NCBI GenBank assembly: GCA_015680685.1
Contig: MNCI01027477.1
Location: 303,161 to 367,160 of the forward strand
From: Gnetum montanum
Lineage: Eukaryota > Streptophyta > Gnetopsida > Gnetales > Gnetaceae
Length of the DNA: 64,000 nucleotides
Direction of reading: 5' to 3'
Shown piece after piece: positions 1 to 11,218 of the stretch (within the stretch, counting starts at the first letter, position 1; every line of letters starts with the position of its first letter). The notes under the pieces were generated by a model. That model did not search any database. It was not told where the DNA came from and saw only the letters and a program-made list of their open reading frames with translations. A program made the translations under genes and the position numbers.

Positions 1-60
1 AATTTTTGATAAGAAGACTTTGATGAATAAGATACTATAAAAATTATGGATTTTAGAAAA

Positions 61-1340
61 GGTAGGAGTTCTCCAAATATCTTTCATTTTCTTCATCCAA
101 AAGTACATTTATAATTACATTTTTCAAGCCTTATTGAATTTCTTATAAGTAAATCATTCTATATAATAATATCATAAGGAACTTTAAAATTAAAAGGAAA
201 AAAAGATGTATTATCCTTACAAAAAATATTTGGAAAAGTTTAATGTAAACTATTGTCAAATCCAAATAAATTAGCAAGATTAGAAATTAATTTTTCAAAA
301 TTAATTTTTCTCTTTCTATGCAAATAATAGAGACTAGAGGCTTCATTTTAAGTAACTCATCTATGATGCATATGTAGATAAAAAATTACAATGATCCCAA
401 ATTTACTCCAAGTGGTACACAATCTCAATGCATTAGTAGCCCAAGATCCTTCATTAAAAAGAATTCACTGTGGAGAAATTTGCTTAACCATATCTTATGA
501 AACTGTAATATGATTGTAATTTTAATATTTACTAAGCTTACACCATGTCTTCCACATTTAATTAAGAATTGAAGAGCCAAGAATAGAAATGAGCTAAGGA
601 CAAAGAAGATGGTGGACAAAATTATGAGAAGATCAATTGTTATCATTCTTAACTTTTTCTTACATAAGTATGTTCCTTAAAAGGAGCATGAAAATATTAT
701 CTCCATTAATGTACTTTGTAATTCATTTTGTTACAAGAGAAAAACCATGGTTATAACAATTAATAAGACCAAGTCCTCCATATTTCTTGCTACTAGTGTA
801 AATTTCCTAAGAGATTCTAGAAGAACCTTTTCTATGTTGCTTAGTAGACCAAACAAATAGGAGCCTAACAACTAGAGTAAATATTTTTTCAATATTTTCA
901 AGGTTTGAGAGTCACTTACAAGTCAATATTGCGATTACAATAAACATCAAATTTTTGCCAATTGCTCTAAGACCTAGACAATATGTAGAAATCTTTCACT
1001 CTAGCTAAAAGAGTATTAATATTTTATAGAGAATTATTGATTAGAAAAAATAAATCATTTGCAAACTTTGTAGCAATAATGAAAAGATAGAGAGCTAGAG
1101 GACAATCTTCATGAATTTTTCATTGAAGAAAAAGGAGGAGCTTGATCCAAAATTAATAGCAACTTGAGAATTAGCATTAATGAGGAGGGTATGGATAAGA
1201 CAAATAAAATAATCATTAAATCATATTCTATAGAGAAAAGAAATAATAAAATTTCATTCAATCTTGTCATAAGCTTTAGCATAATCTAACCCAATAAAAA
1301 CAATCTCTTGGTTGGTATCAAAAGCCTACTACATTCCTAT
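61..1340 (-). mobile_element. LINE relic, RT core to C-terminal region
   Basis: Minus-strand translation gives decayed non-LTR reverse transcriptase. A block GLDYAKAYDKIE (about 1255-1297) matches the RT motif around the first catalytic Asp. KFANDLFFLINN (about 1035-1072) is the FADD-type catalytic box with D changed to N. A downstream KKYGGLGLINCYNHGF block (about 745-793) matches the conserved segment after the RT domain of plant L1-type LINEs. Frames change several times and stops are frequent, so it is dead. The upstream RT part is missing here, but a matching piece lies at 6790-7200 on the same strand, so the two may be one LINE split by the material between them. Known: family motifs. 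Inferred: common origin. Confidence 0.72.
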
Positions 1341-2899
1341 TGGAAACTACTTTGGGCCACCAATGGCATTGTCCTCTTTTCCCCTTGATGAAAATCATAA
1401 GGATGAGGAGGCCTTCCAAACTTAAGTTCAGGTGTTTACTAGTCTCTGGAAACACTAAGGCCTGAATACCTCCAAATAAACTTAGTTGGTATTTGAGAAA
1501 ACTATGTCTTTTGAGGTGTTGTTAGCATAGGCTCTAAATTTCATAATATGGTGTTAATAAAGTTAAGTAGATATAAACACTTTTATTAGAAGATTTAGCT
1601 ATCTTTACTTCACCCTACAAGTGAAATTTTTCTATTATATCAAACCTACTGAGTCTATGTAGTCCAAACTATATGTTGCATGTACAAATTAGTCTTCCAT
1701 CTAATGATTAAGTGAAATTCCATAAAATCTATCACCAATCTTTCTTTGAGAGAAAATGCTTTAAGAAAATCACAAATAGAGCAATATTCCATGGGCATTT
1801 GGAAAAATAAAATAGTAGAATCATGTCGAATATTAAACATTAAAATGAGGTACTATTGATGTGAGGAAACACTTCGAAAACATAAAGCTATTTTAAATCA
1901 ACCAATAATACCAAAAATTTGTCAAACCCTTGGGCTCAGAAAAGTAATTTGAAATAAGGCTACTATTAACATGAGAAAATGCTTTGAAAAGGAAGCTAAA
2001 GCTATGTATTTGCTAGTTGATAAATGTCAAAAATTGCTAAAAACAAAGCTATTCAAGTAATCTAATAATTCCAAGAATGAGATGCCAAGTACAATAAAAT
2101 CTTCACCACTAGCTAAGAAATTAAGATAAAGGAGAGAAATAAGAGTTAACTCATATGATGTAAGTAAATTAGTTGAATCGTATCTGAAGTTACAAGGCCA
2201 TTGTATAGGAAATCACTTCTAGATTTTGCAGTATTTCCCCAAAACCTCCTTTTTGAATCTGTTTTGGACTTTTTATGGTAGTCTCTAGTAGTTACAACCA
2301 TTGTGAGAATTAAAAATTTTAATTATAATCCTTATGAAAATTAAAAGTAATACTTATAACCATTACATAATTTAAGAGTTACAATTGCCATAAGTGCAGC
2401 ATACATAGGGTGTTGTGTATATTTTCTCCCTATTCTGAGCTTTCAAACTAATAATTGTATCATGTCAAGAGGGCCTAGTCCATTGTATTTAGTTTAGAGT
2501 CCTTCTACTGATAACTTTTGAGCTAACTTCCAATGATAGTAGGTGTTTTCATGATTTGATTCATTGCATTTAGCTTTGCTTATTTTCTCCCATAACTAAT
2601 TTGGTTATAAAATTTGTTAGCCCTGTTGAGGAAAATCTCACACCATTATGAATTCAAGCTTTAATTTTAGCAACTTTAGTCATATCCCCAATAATTATCA
2701 TTAGCAAATTGTGTTTGTACTAGCTCATAATTACTTTATGTTAGCTCTTCAATGGCTTGTCTTTCTAATGATGACTTCATTCCTTAATGGAGGCTTTATG
2801 CTTTTTGTTCTGAGCTTTGATGATGATGTTGAGTTTTAGTTAGCTCTATGGTACTCTTAGCTATGTTTTGATTTTTGGCTCTATTTTTTGCTTTCTTTC
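1341..2899. other. Unassigned AT-rich intergenic stretch
   Basis: No coding region, RNA gene or clear repeat is recognised on either strand. A 61-codon minus-strand open frame (1655-1840) has no family resemblance I can name. From about 2750 onward the words 'gtagagct' and 'tagagcta' become frequent and grade into the tandem region that follows. Confidence 0.5.
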
Positions 2900-4646
2900 T
2901 AGCCTAGCTATTGTGCGTATGTTAGTTGTAGAGCCCCTACAAATTTATTTGTAGAGTTATTATATTGGAAAGGTTGATGTGGAAGAGCAACTGTAAAGAA
3001 AATTTCTAGTTTTTTATGTTACACCCTTGCTGAGCTGGATTAAAACACGAAAAATATAGGCATGAAATGAAGCTCTATGTAGGCCCAAGATAAGTTTGAA
3101 CATGGCTTGTAGGATCTTCATTAGCCTCATGATGTGGGCTATCATTATAGAGCTCTTTCATAAAACCAAACTCAAGCTCTACAAATTGGCTCCATAAGCT
3201 GACATGATAGAGCTAGCTTATAGAGCTAAAAATCATCCTCACGAGTTACCTCTTCAAGTTCAAGTGACATTGTACTAACATGGTAGAGTGTTTTCATAGA
3301 GTGAAGATTGAGCTCTATGTATTTATTTTGCAAAGGTGTGTAGCAAGAGGTTGATGTGGTAGAGCTTCTTTGTAAAACCTAAAATGATCTCAATGAATTA
3401 GCTCTACAAGATGACATGGGAGAGCTAGTTTATAGAGCTAAAAATCACCCTTATGCTCTACCTCTACAAGTTGATGTGGTACTTTGGTGACATGGCAAAA
3501 TGGGTTTATAGGACTAAAAATCACCCTCACAAGCCATCTCTACCAACTATTATGTTAGAGCTTCTTTGTAATGTTGTTTTCAAGCTCTATGTATTTCTTC
3601 ACTAAATGAATGTAGCAAAAGCTAACATGTAAGAGCTACTTTATAGAGCCATGTTTTGGTTCTAAAAGCTTCCATCTTTAAGTTGATGTAGCATATATCT
3701 AACATGGTAGAGCTACTTTATAGAGCCATTTGTAGGTATGTTTTTTAGCTCTATGAACCTTCTCTAGGAGTTGACATAGCAAAATAAAAAATAAGCTTAC
3801 TTGTAAAGCCAAACTTTGGATTCATAAGCTAACTTCACAAATTGAATCAACATCTAACTATTGTGGTAGAGCATTTTCATAAGGTGGAAATCTAGCAATA
3901 TGTATTGGCTCTACTCACTAATGTGGCATTGTGTGCTAGTTTTGCTGACATGGAAGAGTAGGCTCATAGAGCTAAAATTTATCCTCACAAATCACCTATA
4001 CAAGTTGACATGGAACCATGTTTCTGTGGTAGAGAAAGCTTGTAGAGCTAAAATCTAGCCTCATGAATTGGCTTTACAAGTTGACGTGATGCTATGTTAA
4101 TGTGGAATTGATGACATGACAAACCAATGACATGGAAGTGTGAGTTTGTAGAGCTAAACATTAACTTACGAGTGGCCTTTATAAGATGATGTGGTGTCAT
4201 GCTGATGTGGCATCACTAATGTGGAAAATTGATGACATGGTAGTGTGAGTTTGTAGAACCAACCACCAACCTCATGAGCCACCTCTACAAGCTAACATGG
4301 TTGAGTGAGTTGTAGAACTAAATTTTAACTCTACAAAGATCCTGTACATGTTGACATGACATGCCATTGAGGTGGGCATGTTGACTTAGCACTACTAACA
4401 TGATGGAGCTATGACATAGGAGAGGTCTTTCATAAAGTAGATTTCTATTTCTAAAATGAGGCAAACTTGATTCAGCCCATTTCATAAATGGGATTAACAA
4501 GATCTAACCCTTTTTGAAAATCGAAGAAATGAGATCTATCCCATTTGGAAAAATGACCACTTGACCAACTTCAATAATTATGCCAAGGAAGTACACTTAA
4601 GCTTGGACCTATATCAAATGGCCAAATTTTCAACCTTTATGAATGT
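2900..4646. repeat. Degenerate GTAGAGCT tandem region (left part)
   Basis: Irregular copies of a 60-80 bp unit run through this stretch. Recurring words are 'atggtagagct', 'tatagagctaaaa', 'tcacaagccacctctacaagttga' variants and 'acatggcatg'. The copies are too diverged for a fixed period. No open frame of note occurs. The array continues after the solo LTR (about 6000-6200), so the LTR was inserted into it. It could be an old satellite or the noncoding body of an unknown element. Confidence 0.6.
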
Positions 4647-4670
4647 ACTAGTGATGAGACGCGGTTTGCA

Positions 4671-4815
4671 TCGGCCGCAATATCGCGTACGCGATATCGC
4701 ATCCCCCGCGATATCGTGTACGCGATATCGCGTCCGACGCGATATCGCATCCCCCGCGATATCGCGTACGCGATATCGCGTCCTTCCCTACGATATCGCG
4801 TACGCGATATCGCAG
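4671..4815. repeat. Palindromic CGATATCG array in U3 of solo LTR
   Basis: Eight exact copies and one degenerate copy of CGATATCG occur in 145 bp, mostly inside the 10-bp palindrome GCGATATCGC. Several are joined by GTAC so that pairs make longer perfect palindromes. Short linkers such as 'atccccc' and 'gtcc' separate pairs. The array ends about 15 bp upstream of the TATA box. The same position in elements A, B and C holds decayed forms (for example catgatattg, gctacgatattgc), consistent with CpG deamination of an originally similar array. Confidence 0.9.
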
Positions 4816-4827
4816 TCAGCCGTCATG

Positions 4828-4838
4828 TCTATAAATAA
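4828..4838 (+). promoter_or_regulatory. TATA box of solo LTR D
   Basis: The string tctataaataa is conserved at the same place in A (7291-7300) and in its 3' LTR, just downstream of the palindromic array and upstream of AATAAA. It is the likely core promoter of this LTR family. Confidence 0.75.
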
Positions 4839-5707
4839 GAGGCGGCTCTCCCTTATTTGGGGATCCCAGTTTTAGTGTAGCGAAGCTCTGGCAGTTTGAT
4901 CCCTCCAGAGTTAGAATTTTCCCGTGTCTGCCCGCAGTGTGGTGAATGTGATTGTACGGTGTCTTTATTCGAGTGTGTCGTACTTGGACACGCACATGAC
5001 CGGCAATAAAGATCGAGATTACTTCATCATTGCAGCATTCACTTAGTTTATTTATTTGTTATTTATTTAATGTTATTTATTGCTTTCATAGCGCGGTGTG
5101 AGTACGACTTAACTACGAGCATCTACGGGTGTGTACGGCTAGTTAAGGAATCGGTTACTCATCGCGATTAGTTTCTCACCCTTAAACTCCTAGAAGCGGA
5201 ACGAGTACGACTTGATTACGAGCATTTAAGTGTGACTGCTTGGTAGCCCAGTGGTGTAGCTAGGGGGATCTACGCTTGGTAACCCAGTGGCGTATTTGGG
5301 GTCTGCGCTTGGTAATCCCAGTGGCGTACCTAGGCCTATGCTTGGTAGTCCCAGTGGCAGTCGTGCACGAAGTCCAAGATGTGTACGGTTGATCAAGGAA
5401 TCGGTTGCTCGTCGCACTTAGGCTAGATTAGATTTCTTACCCTTTTCCTCTTAGCTTAGAATTAGTTAATATTATTTTCCACTACCTTTAGGAGTAGCAT
5501 TAGATTAGAACACATCATACACCTCATCTAGACTAAACCATACGTGACATATGCAAAACTAGTCTAGATGGGAAGACAGCGAACTGCGACCTAAGGCTAA
5601 CTATCTAGGTGCCACAACTAGTCCATCTGCGGAGTTCGACCGGATCGCGCGTGCGACGCTCGTTTCATATCGTTGAGTGTAGGGGTACCTCGCCACTCAT
5701 CAACTAG

Positions 5708-6220
5708 CCACATGTTTTTAACTACACTAAGCTAAGAAAAAACAATGTTTGTAGAAGAGTGAGTTAGGACAAACTTGTTTTGTCCAATTTTGACTTTTCC
5801 ATGATTAGCTCAGCAAATTAGGGCAAATGTCATTTATCCTAATAACAAGTTGCGATAAAACTATTTTGTCCGATTTGACAAATCAAAAAACTTATTTTGG
5901 CCAAATTCTAACTTTTCCATGATTGGCCTAGTGAAGTGGGACAAATTTCATTTATCCCAATAGTGAGTTGGAATAAACCCATTTTGGCCAATTTCACAAA
6001 TTGGCTAGAACCTTGTTACCTCACTTAAGATTAAAAAAATAGATGGCCAAGTTTGATGACATGGTAGAGCTTCTTTATGAAGTTGCTTTTGAGCTCTACT
6101 TTCCTTCTTAACAAGTTGACATTCAACAAATTTTAAGAAAGCCTTTTTGAATTTAGCTTGAGTCCCCTTTCTTGAAATGCAAGTTTCACTTGGCACTTAA
6201 CTATTTATTTTAATGTTGAT
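5708..6220. repeat. Two ~120-bp direct repeats, then GTAGAGCT region (right part)
   Basis: Two diverged copies of a unit of about 120 bp (about 5752-5880 and 5885-6000) share 'gacttttccatgatt', 'catttatcc' and 'attttg.ccaattt'. After them come 'atggtagagcttctt' words like those at 2900-4646, so this is the far side of the region split by the solo LTR. No gene is seen. Confidence 0.6.
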
Positions 6221-6789
6221 CCTAAATCAAGCTAAAATAGGTCCTTAATCTTTGTAATTCTATCTTTTTCATTTCCATCTTAACTACTACGTAGGAAGAA
6301 CATATGATTGAGTCTATTAGAACTCATGTAAACTCTACCTTTGATAGCCAACATAATAGATAAACTTTAAGCTTTATAACATTTCTAATGGGACTTCTCT
6401 TGTATATTATCTTGCTTTCACATAAATTAAGATTACAAAATTCTCTTAAATATTCATGCAAATAATTGTTTTCTATACAACTTTAGAATCGTTTAAAAAA
6501 ATAAACCAAAGATCCAAACTTCATTACTTTAGAAGCTCATCTTTAAGCTTGAAAGTAGTTTCCACTCGTTCTTTTTGCTCATGAGATTCACTCATAAAAT
6601 TCCATGTTTTAATAATTTAAGTTCAAATCTTGTGTCAAAACAAAATTACACTTTCGATTTGAGCTCTTTCTTCTTCTAATTGCATGCTTAGAACACATTA
6701 TGGAATGCATAACCACTTTTCTTGTGTAAATACAGAGTTTGTTATAGCTCATATCCTTTAATTTAGTAACTTTAAGCCCTACTCCATGA
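6221..6789. other. Unassigned AT-rich stretch
   Basis: No coding, RNA or repeat signal was recognised on either strand. It lies between the GTAGAGCT region and the LINE fragment. Confidence 0.4.
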
Positions 6790-7200
6790 CATGGTTAAAA
6801 TGTAGCAAAAATTCCCTTTAAGGTGTAATAACATGTTTAAGATATATATACTTTTAACAAAACCAGTCTACTTAGATTTGATGATATCTTCAATAACACT
6901 CTAAAGTTGGCAAGCCATGCATTTAGCTAAAATTTTATTAGTATTATTAAGAAGAGTAATAGGTCTCAAATTACCAATATGTTGAAGATATTCATTCTTA
7001 GGAAGAAGATGAATCATACCTTTATTAATATTTTTACCAATAGAAACTTTTTAAATGGCTCCTCAAAAAACATGAAAGCAATAATCTTCAATGATGTCCT
7101 AATGCTTAAAAAATTCAATTATCAAAACTATATTTTTTACTTACAGCTAGTAAGATTCCTTAGATCTATGTGACTAGTTTCAAAATTTATTTTATAGAAT
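6790..7200 (-). mobile_element. LINE relic, N-terminal RT segment
   Basis: Minus-strand translation contains KGMIHLLPKNEYLQHIGNLR then PITLLNNTNKILAK, followed by TGFVKSIYILN. These are the conserved '.IxLIPK..NWRPI.LLN..YKI.AK' and 'QxGFV.GR.I.DN' segments at the start of plant L1-type RT. The frame is broken upstream. It ends 36 bp before element A. In order and strand it fits directly before the RT core at 61-1340. Confidence 0.75.
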
Positions 7201-7235
7201 TTTAATAATAAATTTATAAATTAGTTCTATCTAGT

Positions 7236-8007
7236 TGATGAGCTACGATATTGCGTCGGCCCCTGCAATATCGTAGCCCGTCACCAGTTCTATAAATAAA
7301 AGGTGGCTTTCCCTTGTTTCATCATCTAGATCGAGACCCTTCACCAAAATATAGTAGTTTTACCATTCCAGAGTTAGAATAATTTCCATGTGCCAGCAGT
7401 AGGAGTCTCAAAGTGAACGGATATTTATTCGAGAAAATTATACTTGAGCACACATTTGTGTACAGCAATAAAGACGAACTTTCTAATAAACCTTACAGTA
7501 CATGGACTAAGCTAAATAGGAGTTAATTACTATTGAATGTTTAAATTCCTTCCTAGAAACTTAATCTCTCTCAACCCTTAACTCTCTTAGTTAAGTGCAT
7601 TCAGTACGATCGCTTCGAGCATGTGTGTAACGCTTGGTAACCCACTAATGAGTAGTGTTTGGTAATTCTAGTAGTGTTGCACTGGTTTAGGATGTGTATG
7701 ACAAGTGGGAATGGATACTGATGCTAGGATAATTAGAGCTTAGTTAATGAAAGTTAGTCATTTCGTCTCTTCACCCTTCCCTCTTAGCATAAGGCGTTAA
7801 AAATATAAAAAACATAAAAATCATATACCTCAAACTTACTTAACCATACAGCTATGAAAATACAAGTAAGTTTGGGAAGAGATCGATTGATTAACCTTAA
7901 GTGTTCCATTAGGGCGCGTAAGCACTTAGTCCTTGGAGTTTGACTGGATATTGTGTGAAACACTCGTATTTGTATGGTTGAGTGTAGGGGTACCTTGGTA
8001 CTCATCA
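7236..8007 (+). repeat. 5' LTR of element A
   Basis: It starts TGATGAG and ends TACTCATCA. TATA box tataaataaa is at 7291-7300 and AATAAA at 7467-7472, so transcription should start near 7325. It is 45 bp shorter than the 3' LTR, mainly because U3 has fewer decayed ATATCG units. Differences from the 3' LTR are mostly transitions. Confidence 0.93.
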
Positions 8008-8026
8008 TTGGCACCATTGTTGGGGA
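8008..8026 (+). promoter_or_regulatory. Primer-binding site of element A
   Basis: TTGGCACCATTGTTGGGGA directly follows the LTR end. It is a diverged form of the TGGCGCCGTTGCCGGGGA-type site complementary to a plant tRNA(Asp) 3' end, known from Athila/Tat elements. The same position in B reads TTGGTGTCATTGTCGGGGAC. Confidence 0.85.
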
Positions 8027-8119
8027 CTTAGTTGTTTGTGTGCTACGTAGAACATAGGAAATCATCCACATTGTTGGGAGCTAAAATCAACCCTTAGGGT
8101 TAATGAAGAGAAAAATAAC

Positions 8120-10560
8120 ATAATAGTAAACAACACACCAAACAAGACTAAAATTTCTTCTTCTTCGAAGAAAAGCACTTCACCGCCTAGGAACAACACT
8201 AGAGACAGTCGGCGGCATAACACACATAACCAAAATCCACCAGTTCCTTAGCAATTCAGTGTGGTATATATTCATCACAATGAATATATACCTAAATTTA
8301 CCTTTGTGTTCCATCAATATGAACAACTGCGTTGGAGAGACTTAGAAGGTAACATAGTATTGCCTCTAGACAGAGTATCCCCCAACATTCTCCTTTGTGC
8401 CCTTGCACGAATAGGCATGTCATAATTATACGCTGAGTATGTTGCATGAGAGTTACCACACATCGTTGAAGGGCAAAGGACCCCATAATGCTTTTCCCAT
8501 CATAAGAAAAATTAAGGGTGGTGAACCTATTTCAATGAGTTCTCCACAAAATGATGTTCTCCCTCCTAACGATAGTGAGGAGGTGATGTATCAGAACCTT
8601 CACCTCACAATTCACAACCCTAGTTCTGATTCACACAAACACCAAGTGTTCAATGAGGGAACGCAAACACAAGATAAGGATAGGCATTCTAATCATCATC
8701 AAGATTGATGTCAAGACCATGGAAGAGAGGGTAGGAAACATTGTCATGGCGATGGTTCTCTTTCTTCTTAATCTTCATTATCACATTAATCCTCTCCTTC
8801 AACATCAAGATGTAGTCATAAGGAACCTAATTATGAGGATAAGGGTAAGCAAAATGAGAGACCTTGACGAGAGAGTCGAGAGTGAGGACAAGGGCACTCT
8901 ATGTAATCAAGGCATGGAAGAAGGGAAAGTAGGGAACCATGCAGACATCATAGATGCTATGAAAGAAATGACCATGAAGAACCCCTACTTGCAACCTAAA
9001 GCATGTTAGAAATTACAGAGGCCATTAGAATACCTACAACGCACCAGAAATATAGTAGGATCAAGAGACTAGACATGAATAATATCCCATGATTTGAGGG
9101 GGGATACAACGCTGAACCTCAGAACCACTAATAGGACTTTCACAATGGTTGTACCTTGTAGAACATTGAGAACGAGTGGCCAAAATTAAAGTTGTTTCCA
9201 AGGACACTCATAAAAGAAGCAAAAAGCTAGTGCCAATTCTTAGAAGTAGAATCCATTTGAAGGTGGAGTACGATGCTAGAACTGTTTAATGATAAATATT
9301 AAATGTACTCCTGAGTGTCCAACCTGCAAAATCCACAGATGGAAGTAGTGTGATCATGAACCCTTGGATGTTGCCATGGGCTGATATTATGCATTGCTAC
9401 ATCATTGCCCGGGCCATGATTACGCATAACAAGATCAAATACGCCATCTTGTAGATGGGCTTAGGCACGAAACTAGGAGAACCCTTGGAACATATGCCCA
9501 AGGGAGATTATTAGAGCTTAGGTCCCATGAGGTTCATAGATTGTTGGAGCAAGTAGATAAGGAAGAAGGAGAGCTATGTAAGAGAGAAAGTGCAGAAGAG
9601 TACAACCATGATCCTTTCCTCCGAAAAAGGGGAGTGAGATTCTATGAGGAGGAGGATGAGTCACCACTCAAAGAGATGGTGAATAGGAAAACCTTACCAC
9701 TCTAGAAATTAACAATAGAAGTGTTGGCCAAGGTAGATCAAATGTGGGACTCCTTAGATAGTAGATTTGAAACGATTCTAAAAATCGTAGAGGAGTCTAA
9801 GGGGTAAGGTAGTGACCATGATAGAAAGAAAATGAGGGATTTGGACCATGCACATAACAAAGGTAAGGGTAAAATGACCATCACTAAAGAGGTTTTGGAT
9901 TCTGATATGGACAATGATAGTGGATGTGAGATATGCCAATATGACCATCCTAAGGGATGTTGCCTAATAATCTTACATCTACAAGAGTTTGGGGTATATG
10001 CACTTAACCCATGACTTAACAAATGGCAAACACCCTAACGGTTACCTAAGGTAGTTCCACCAACCGCTAACGTATTATCCAAGTAGAACTCCACCACAAC
10101 CTATTGAGCAACACCAGTAGTGGCAATACCCACAGTCATGGGGTATGCCACTACCAAGGCAACAATACTCTTACCGGAAATCAGATCTATATGGCTACTA
10201 CGTGTAGCAACCAATCTCTCCAAGTGACTCTATTGGTCACGTGACCCCACAACATCACTACCAAGCTCGGAAGTACTATAGGACTCCTTCTCCTAGGAGA
10301 GACACACCACACACATACCATCCTTCAAATCCACCTACAACTCTTACACCAATAGCTCCACTACCACCTACTCCAACAATGCAAGGGGTATTCCCCACTC
10401 AACCACAACAACCCAATGTCACGAGGGCTTCAAATCCTAAAACCGTAGTTGGTTCTGACAATCTTATGCCGAAAAGACCTTTCTTTAGAACCAACAATCC
10501 AACTAAGCCCTCACCATCACAAGCGGTTGAATATCTAAACACCTCTATACTAAATAAGGT
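8120..10560 (+). pseudogene. gag of element A (broken)
   Basis: This is the capsid polyprotein that would package element RNA in cytoplasmic particles. Homology with B sets the start near 8120, but no usable ATG frame survives. Segments in order are: an N-terminal Ser/Thr- and Pro-rich part with NTRDSRRHNTHN (about 8200); a charged middle; the retrotransposon-gag core at about 9060-9560 (MNNIP.FEGGYNA..., then LLELRSHEVHRLLEQV); an acidic coil; and a zinc-knuckle-like motif CEICQYDHPKGCC at about 9926-9964, spaced C-x2-C-x3-H-x4-C. A Pro/Gln-rich C-terminus follows (10240-10480). Several stops fit Q- or W-codon deamination. Similarity to B and C is visible throughout. Confidence 0.82.
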
Positions 10561-10995
10561 TTTGGGACATCCTTCAACCCAAAAATCAGGCTTAACACAC
10601 ATGGTTATGTTAACACATACTATCATTGACAGGATCAAGGAAGGCCACCTTCCTAGGAAATTCGCTAACCCTAGAAACCTTTTAATCTAACTCCAAGTCA
10701 TTGGGAATGAACCATGTAAAGCTCTTCTAGACTCAGGTTCTAGAGTCAACCTAATATCATAGGAGATATACAAAGCTTAGAACCTACCTCCACTAAGGAA
10801 GAGTAACATTTGACTAGAGCTAGCTGACCAGTCCATCACTATCCCCTTGGGACTAGTGGAGGACACCATTACCACTATGTGTGGTTGGTCATATCTAGCT
10901 AATTTCATAGTGATACAAGTAAACAACGGTAAGGGGGACTTCCCAATAATAATGGGAAGAGCATGACTACGTACTATAGATGCATGCCTAGGAAT
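10561..10995 (+). pseudogene. Aspartic protease of element A
   Basis: This enzyme would cleave the gag-pol polyprotein. The linker GHLPRKFANPRNLLI leads into LLDSGSRVNLIS (about 10720-10755), where the catalytic DSG is intact but the following Ala is Ser. Then comes PIIMGRAWLRTID-like sequence (about 10945-10980), the ILGRDWL-type flap/C-terminal motif of plant gypsy proteases. Stops interrupt both halves (TAA after FANPRNLLI, TAG before the EIYKA segment). It is fused in design to gag upstream. Confidence 0.8.
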
Positions 10996-11218
10996 ATGAA
11001 ATCTTTCCCTGGAAATATCCAAGCAGAACAGTTTTGGAAAGATCAAGAAGAAGAAATTTCCATGCATCGCATACAGTGACACAGGGTGCCATTGCGTGCA
11101 GAAATCATGGGTTATGCGAAGTTTAGCATTGCCTACATGCAATTGGTGTGCATAAGAAATTAGTATACAAAGGTGCCTATATGCAGTAGCCACATGACAG
11201 GAGGACACCTAGTGGCTG

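Larger units (their letters stand above)
4652..5702 (+). mobile_element. Solo LTR D (A/B/C gypsy family) with ACTAG target duplication
   Basis: A 1051-bp LTR begins TGATGAG and ends CACTCATCA, giving the TG...CA ends shared with the LTRs of elements A and B. It is flanked by perfect 5-bp duplications ACTAG at 4647-4651 and 5703-5707. No internal retroelement sequence follows, so it is a solo LTR, the product expected from LTR-LTR recombination. U3 holds the palindromic CpG array, a TATA box (ctataaataa) and then AATAAA at 5005-5010. Four related units of about 35 bp around GCTTGGTA..CCAGTGGCGT lie at about 5238-5360; A and B keep two. It is richer in CpG than the other LTRs, which suggests a younger or less methylation-decayed copy. 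The + strand call follows the TATA-to-poly(A) direction. Confidence 0.93.

Noticed and set aside
4561-4875. 104-codon plus-strand frame with Arg/Ile/Ser repeats
   Set aside because: It is a translation of the palindromic CGATATCG array and the TATA region of the solo LTR. No protein resemblance.
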